Origin: Cellulomonas timonensis
GTDB taxonomy: Bacteria > Actinomycetota > Actinomycetes > Actinomycetales > Cellulomonadaceae
Reading direction: 5' to 3'
Length of the DNA stretch: 64,000 bases
NCBI RefSeq assembly: GCF_900046455.1
Contig: NZ_FCOT01000009.1
Span: 1-64,000 of the forward strand
The position numbers were made by a program, and so were the translations under genes. This document shows positions 62,797 through 64,000 of the stretch, piece after piece. The number at the start of each line of letters is the position of its first letter. Within the stretch, counting starts at the first letter, position 1. The notes beneath the pieces were generated by a model that was given only the letters and a program-made list of their open reading frames with translations, searched no databases and was not told the DNA's origin.

Positions 62797-64000
62797 ATGC
62801 TGCCCGTCTCGCTGACCCTCGACCCCGCCTTCCGTGTCGGGCCGGTGCGCCGCCGGACCTTCGGGTCGTTCGTCGAGCACCTCGGCCGGTGCGTCTACAC
62901 CGGCATCCACGACCCGGGCCACCCCACGGCCGACGAGGACGGGTTCCGCGGCGACGTGCTGGACCTCACCCGGGAGCTCGGGGTCTCCACCGTGCGCTAC
63001 CCGGGCGGCAACTTCGTCTCGGGCTACCGCTGGGAGGACGGCGTCGGCCCGATCGGCGAGCGGCCCGTGCGGCTCGACCTGGCCTGGCACTCCTCCGACC
63101 CGAACCTGGTGGGCGTCGACGAGTTCATGCGCTGGGCCGCCAAGGCCGACGTCGAGCCGATGATGGCCGTCAACCTGGGCACCCGCGGCGTGCAGGAGGC
63201 CCTTGACCTGCTCGAGTACTGCAATGTGCGGGGCGGCACGCGCCTGTCCGATCAGCGCCGCAAGAACGGGACCGAGGAGCCGCATGACATCCGCATGTGG
63301 TGCCTGGGCAACGAGATGGACGGCCCGTGGCAGATCGGCCACAAGACCGCCCACGAGTACGGGCGGCTCGCCGCCGAGACGGCCCGGGCCATGCGGATGG
63401 TCGACCCGGACCTCGAGCTCGTGGCCTGCGGCTCGTCGGGCGTCGTGATGCCCACGTTCGGCGAGTGGGAGCGCATCGTGCTGGGGGAGGCGTACGAGCA
63501 CGTCGACCTCATCTCCGCGCATGCCTACTACTGGGAGGAGGACGGCGACCTCGGGTCCTTCCTGGCCTCGGCCGTGGACATGGACCACTTCGTGGAGTCG
63601 GTCACCGCCACCGCCGACGCGGTGCGCGCCCACAAGAAGGTGTCCAAGCGCATCCACATCTCGTTCGACGAGTGGAACGTCTGGTACCAGAAGCGCGCCG
63701 AGTCCAAGCCGCCCACCGGCCACGACTGGCCCGTCGCCCCGGTGCTGCTGGAGGACCGCTACAACGTGGCCGACGCGGTGGTGGTCGGCAACCTGCTCAT
63801 CTCGCTGCTGCGCCACACCGACCGCGTGCACTCCGCGAGCCTCGCGCAGCTCGTCAACGTGATCGCCCCGATCATGACGGAGCCCGGTGGCCGCTCCTGG
63901 CGGCAGACCACGTTCCACCCGTTCGCGCAGGCCTCGCAGCTCGCCACGGGCGACGTGCTCCGCGTCGCCATCGACGCGCCCACCTACCCCACCGCCCAGT
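62797..64000 (+). CDS. cytoplasmic GH51 alpha-L-arabinofuranosidase (3' end cut by window)
   Basis: 401 codons visible of about 500 expected. No signal peptide. RRRTFGSFVEHLGRCVYTGI opening, TVRYPGGNFVSGYRWEDGVGP, acid/base Glu173 in WCLGNEMDGPW, nucleophile Glu292 in SFDEWNVWYQ, and the conserved AQLVNVIAPIMTE. This is the intracellular hexameric AbfA type acting on imported arabino-oligosaccharides. Perfect AAGGAGG before ATG 62797. It follows the GH27 gene by 66 nt on the same strand, likely one operon. Confidence 0.95.
   Translation, partial: MLPVSLTLDPAFRVGPVRRRTFGSFVEHLGRCVYTGIHDPGHPTADEDGFRGDVLDLTRELGVSTVRYPGGNFVSGYRWEDGVGPIGERPVRLDLAWHSSDPNLVGVDEFMRWAAKADVEPMMAVNLGTRGVQEALDLLEYCNVRGGTRLSDQRRKNGTEEPHDIRMWCLGNEMDGPWQIGHKTAHEYGRLAAETARAMRMVDPDLELVACGSSGVVMPTFGEWERIVLGEAYEHVDLISAHAYYWEEDGDLGSFLASAVDMDHFVESVTATADAVRAHKKVSKRIHISFDEWNVWYQKRAESKPPTGHDWPVAPVLLEDRYNVADAVVVGNLLISLLRHTDRVHSASLAQLVNVIAPIMTEPGGRSWRQTTFHPFAQASQLATGDVLRVAIDAPTYPTAQ

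Overview
The window is high-GC actinobacterial chromosome. The family content (DUF4244/TadE pilus genes, a Rv0500A-type HTH next to the tiny ribosomal protein bS22, SigE-family sigma factors, K+-independent H+-pyrophosphatase) and the density of plant-polysaccharide sugar genes suggest a soil or plant-litter, facultatively anaerobic member of the Micrococcales, Cellulomonas-like. The genus is an inference. No tRNA, rRNA, insertion sequence, prophage or CRISPR array is visible.

Layout. 1-1057: end of a Flp/Tad pilus cluster. 1090-4697 (minus): padR, ABC ATPase and FtsX permease, behind a clear inverted-repeat operator. 4734-7271 (minus): DUF1998 DEAH helicase. 7453-10106: class III anaerobic ribonucleotide reductase nrdD-nrdG under two NrdR-like boxes. 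10157-12903: a STAS anti-sigma antagonist, then two paralogous SigE-family sigma factors flanking a one-TM protein. 13163-19903: hppA, a phosphodiesterase-fold protein, a methyltransferase, an odd small ORF and a two-gene drug/polymer exporter. 19931-23203: large catalase katE and divergent proC.

23211-50476 is a carbohydrate-uptake block. It holds a LacI regulator with araBDA; a ChvE-GguAB monosaccharide transporter; an orphan acyltransferase; a YtfQRT-YjfF furanose transporter followed by a large secreted GH51 arabinofuranosidase; and a second LacI followed by a GH36 alpha-galactosidase and a CUT1 alpha-galactoside transporter. Nearly identical operators precede araB and ytfQ, so import and catabolism of arabinose look like one regulon. 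50509-54500 returns to housekeeping genes: ktrAB, acuC, HTH and bS22. 54650-64000 is a second sugar island: a third LacI; a minus-strand operon of CUT1 transporter, GH43 and YesL; and divergent GH27 and cytoplasmic GH51 genes, the last cut by the window edge. Secreted GH51 would release arabinose outside; CUT1 systems would import oligosaccharides; GH43, GH27, GH36 and GH51 would split them inside; AraA, AraB and AraD would feed L-arabinose to xylulose-5-phosphate.

A recurring architecture: in all four sugar ABC operons a strong GC hairpin lies directly after the binding-protein gene and before the next transporter gene. The two CUT1 systems carry no ATPase of their own. The least ordinary spots are the tail-to-tail overlap of a LacI gene with yesL, the sigma/membrane protein/sigma trio, the short ORF at 18022 whose antisense strand encodes a perfect membrane helix, and a GH27 enzyme that lacks the usual Asp-Asp substrate pair.
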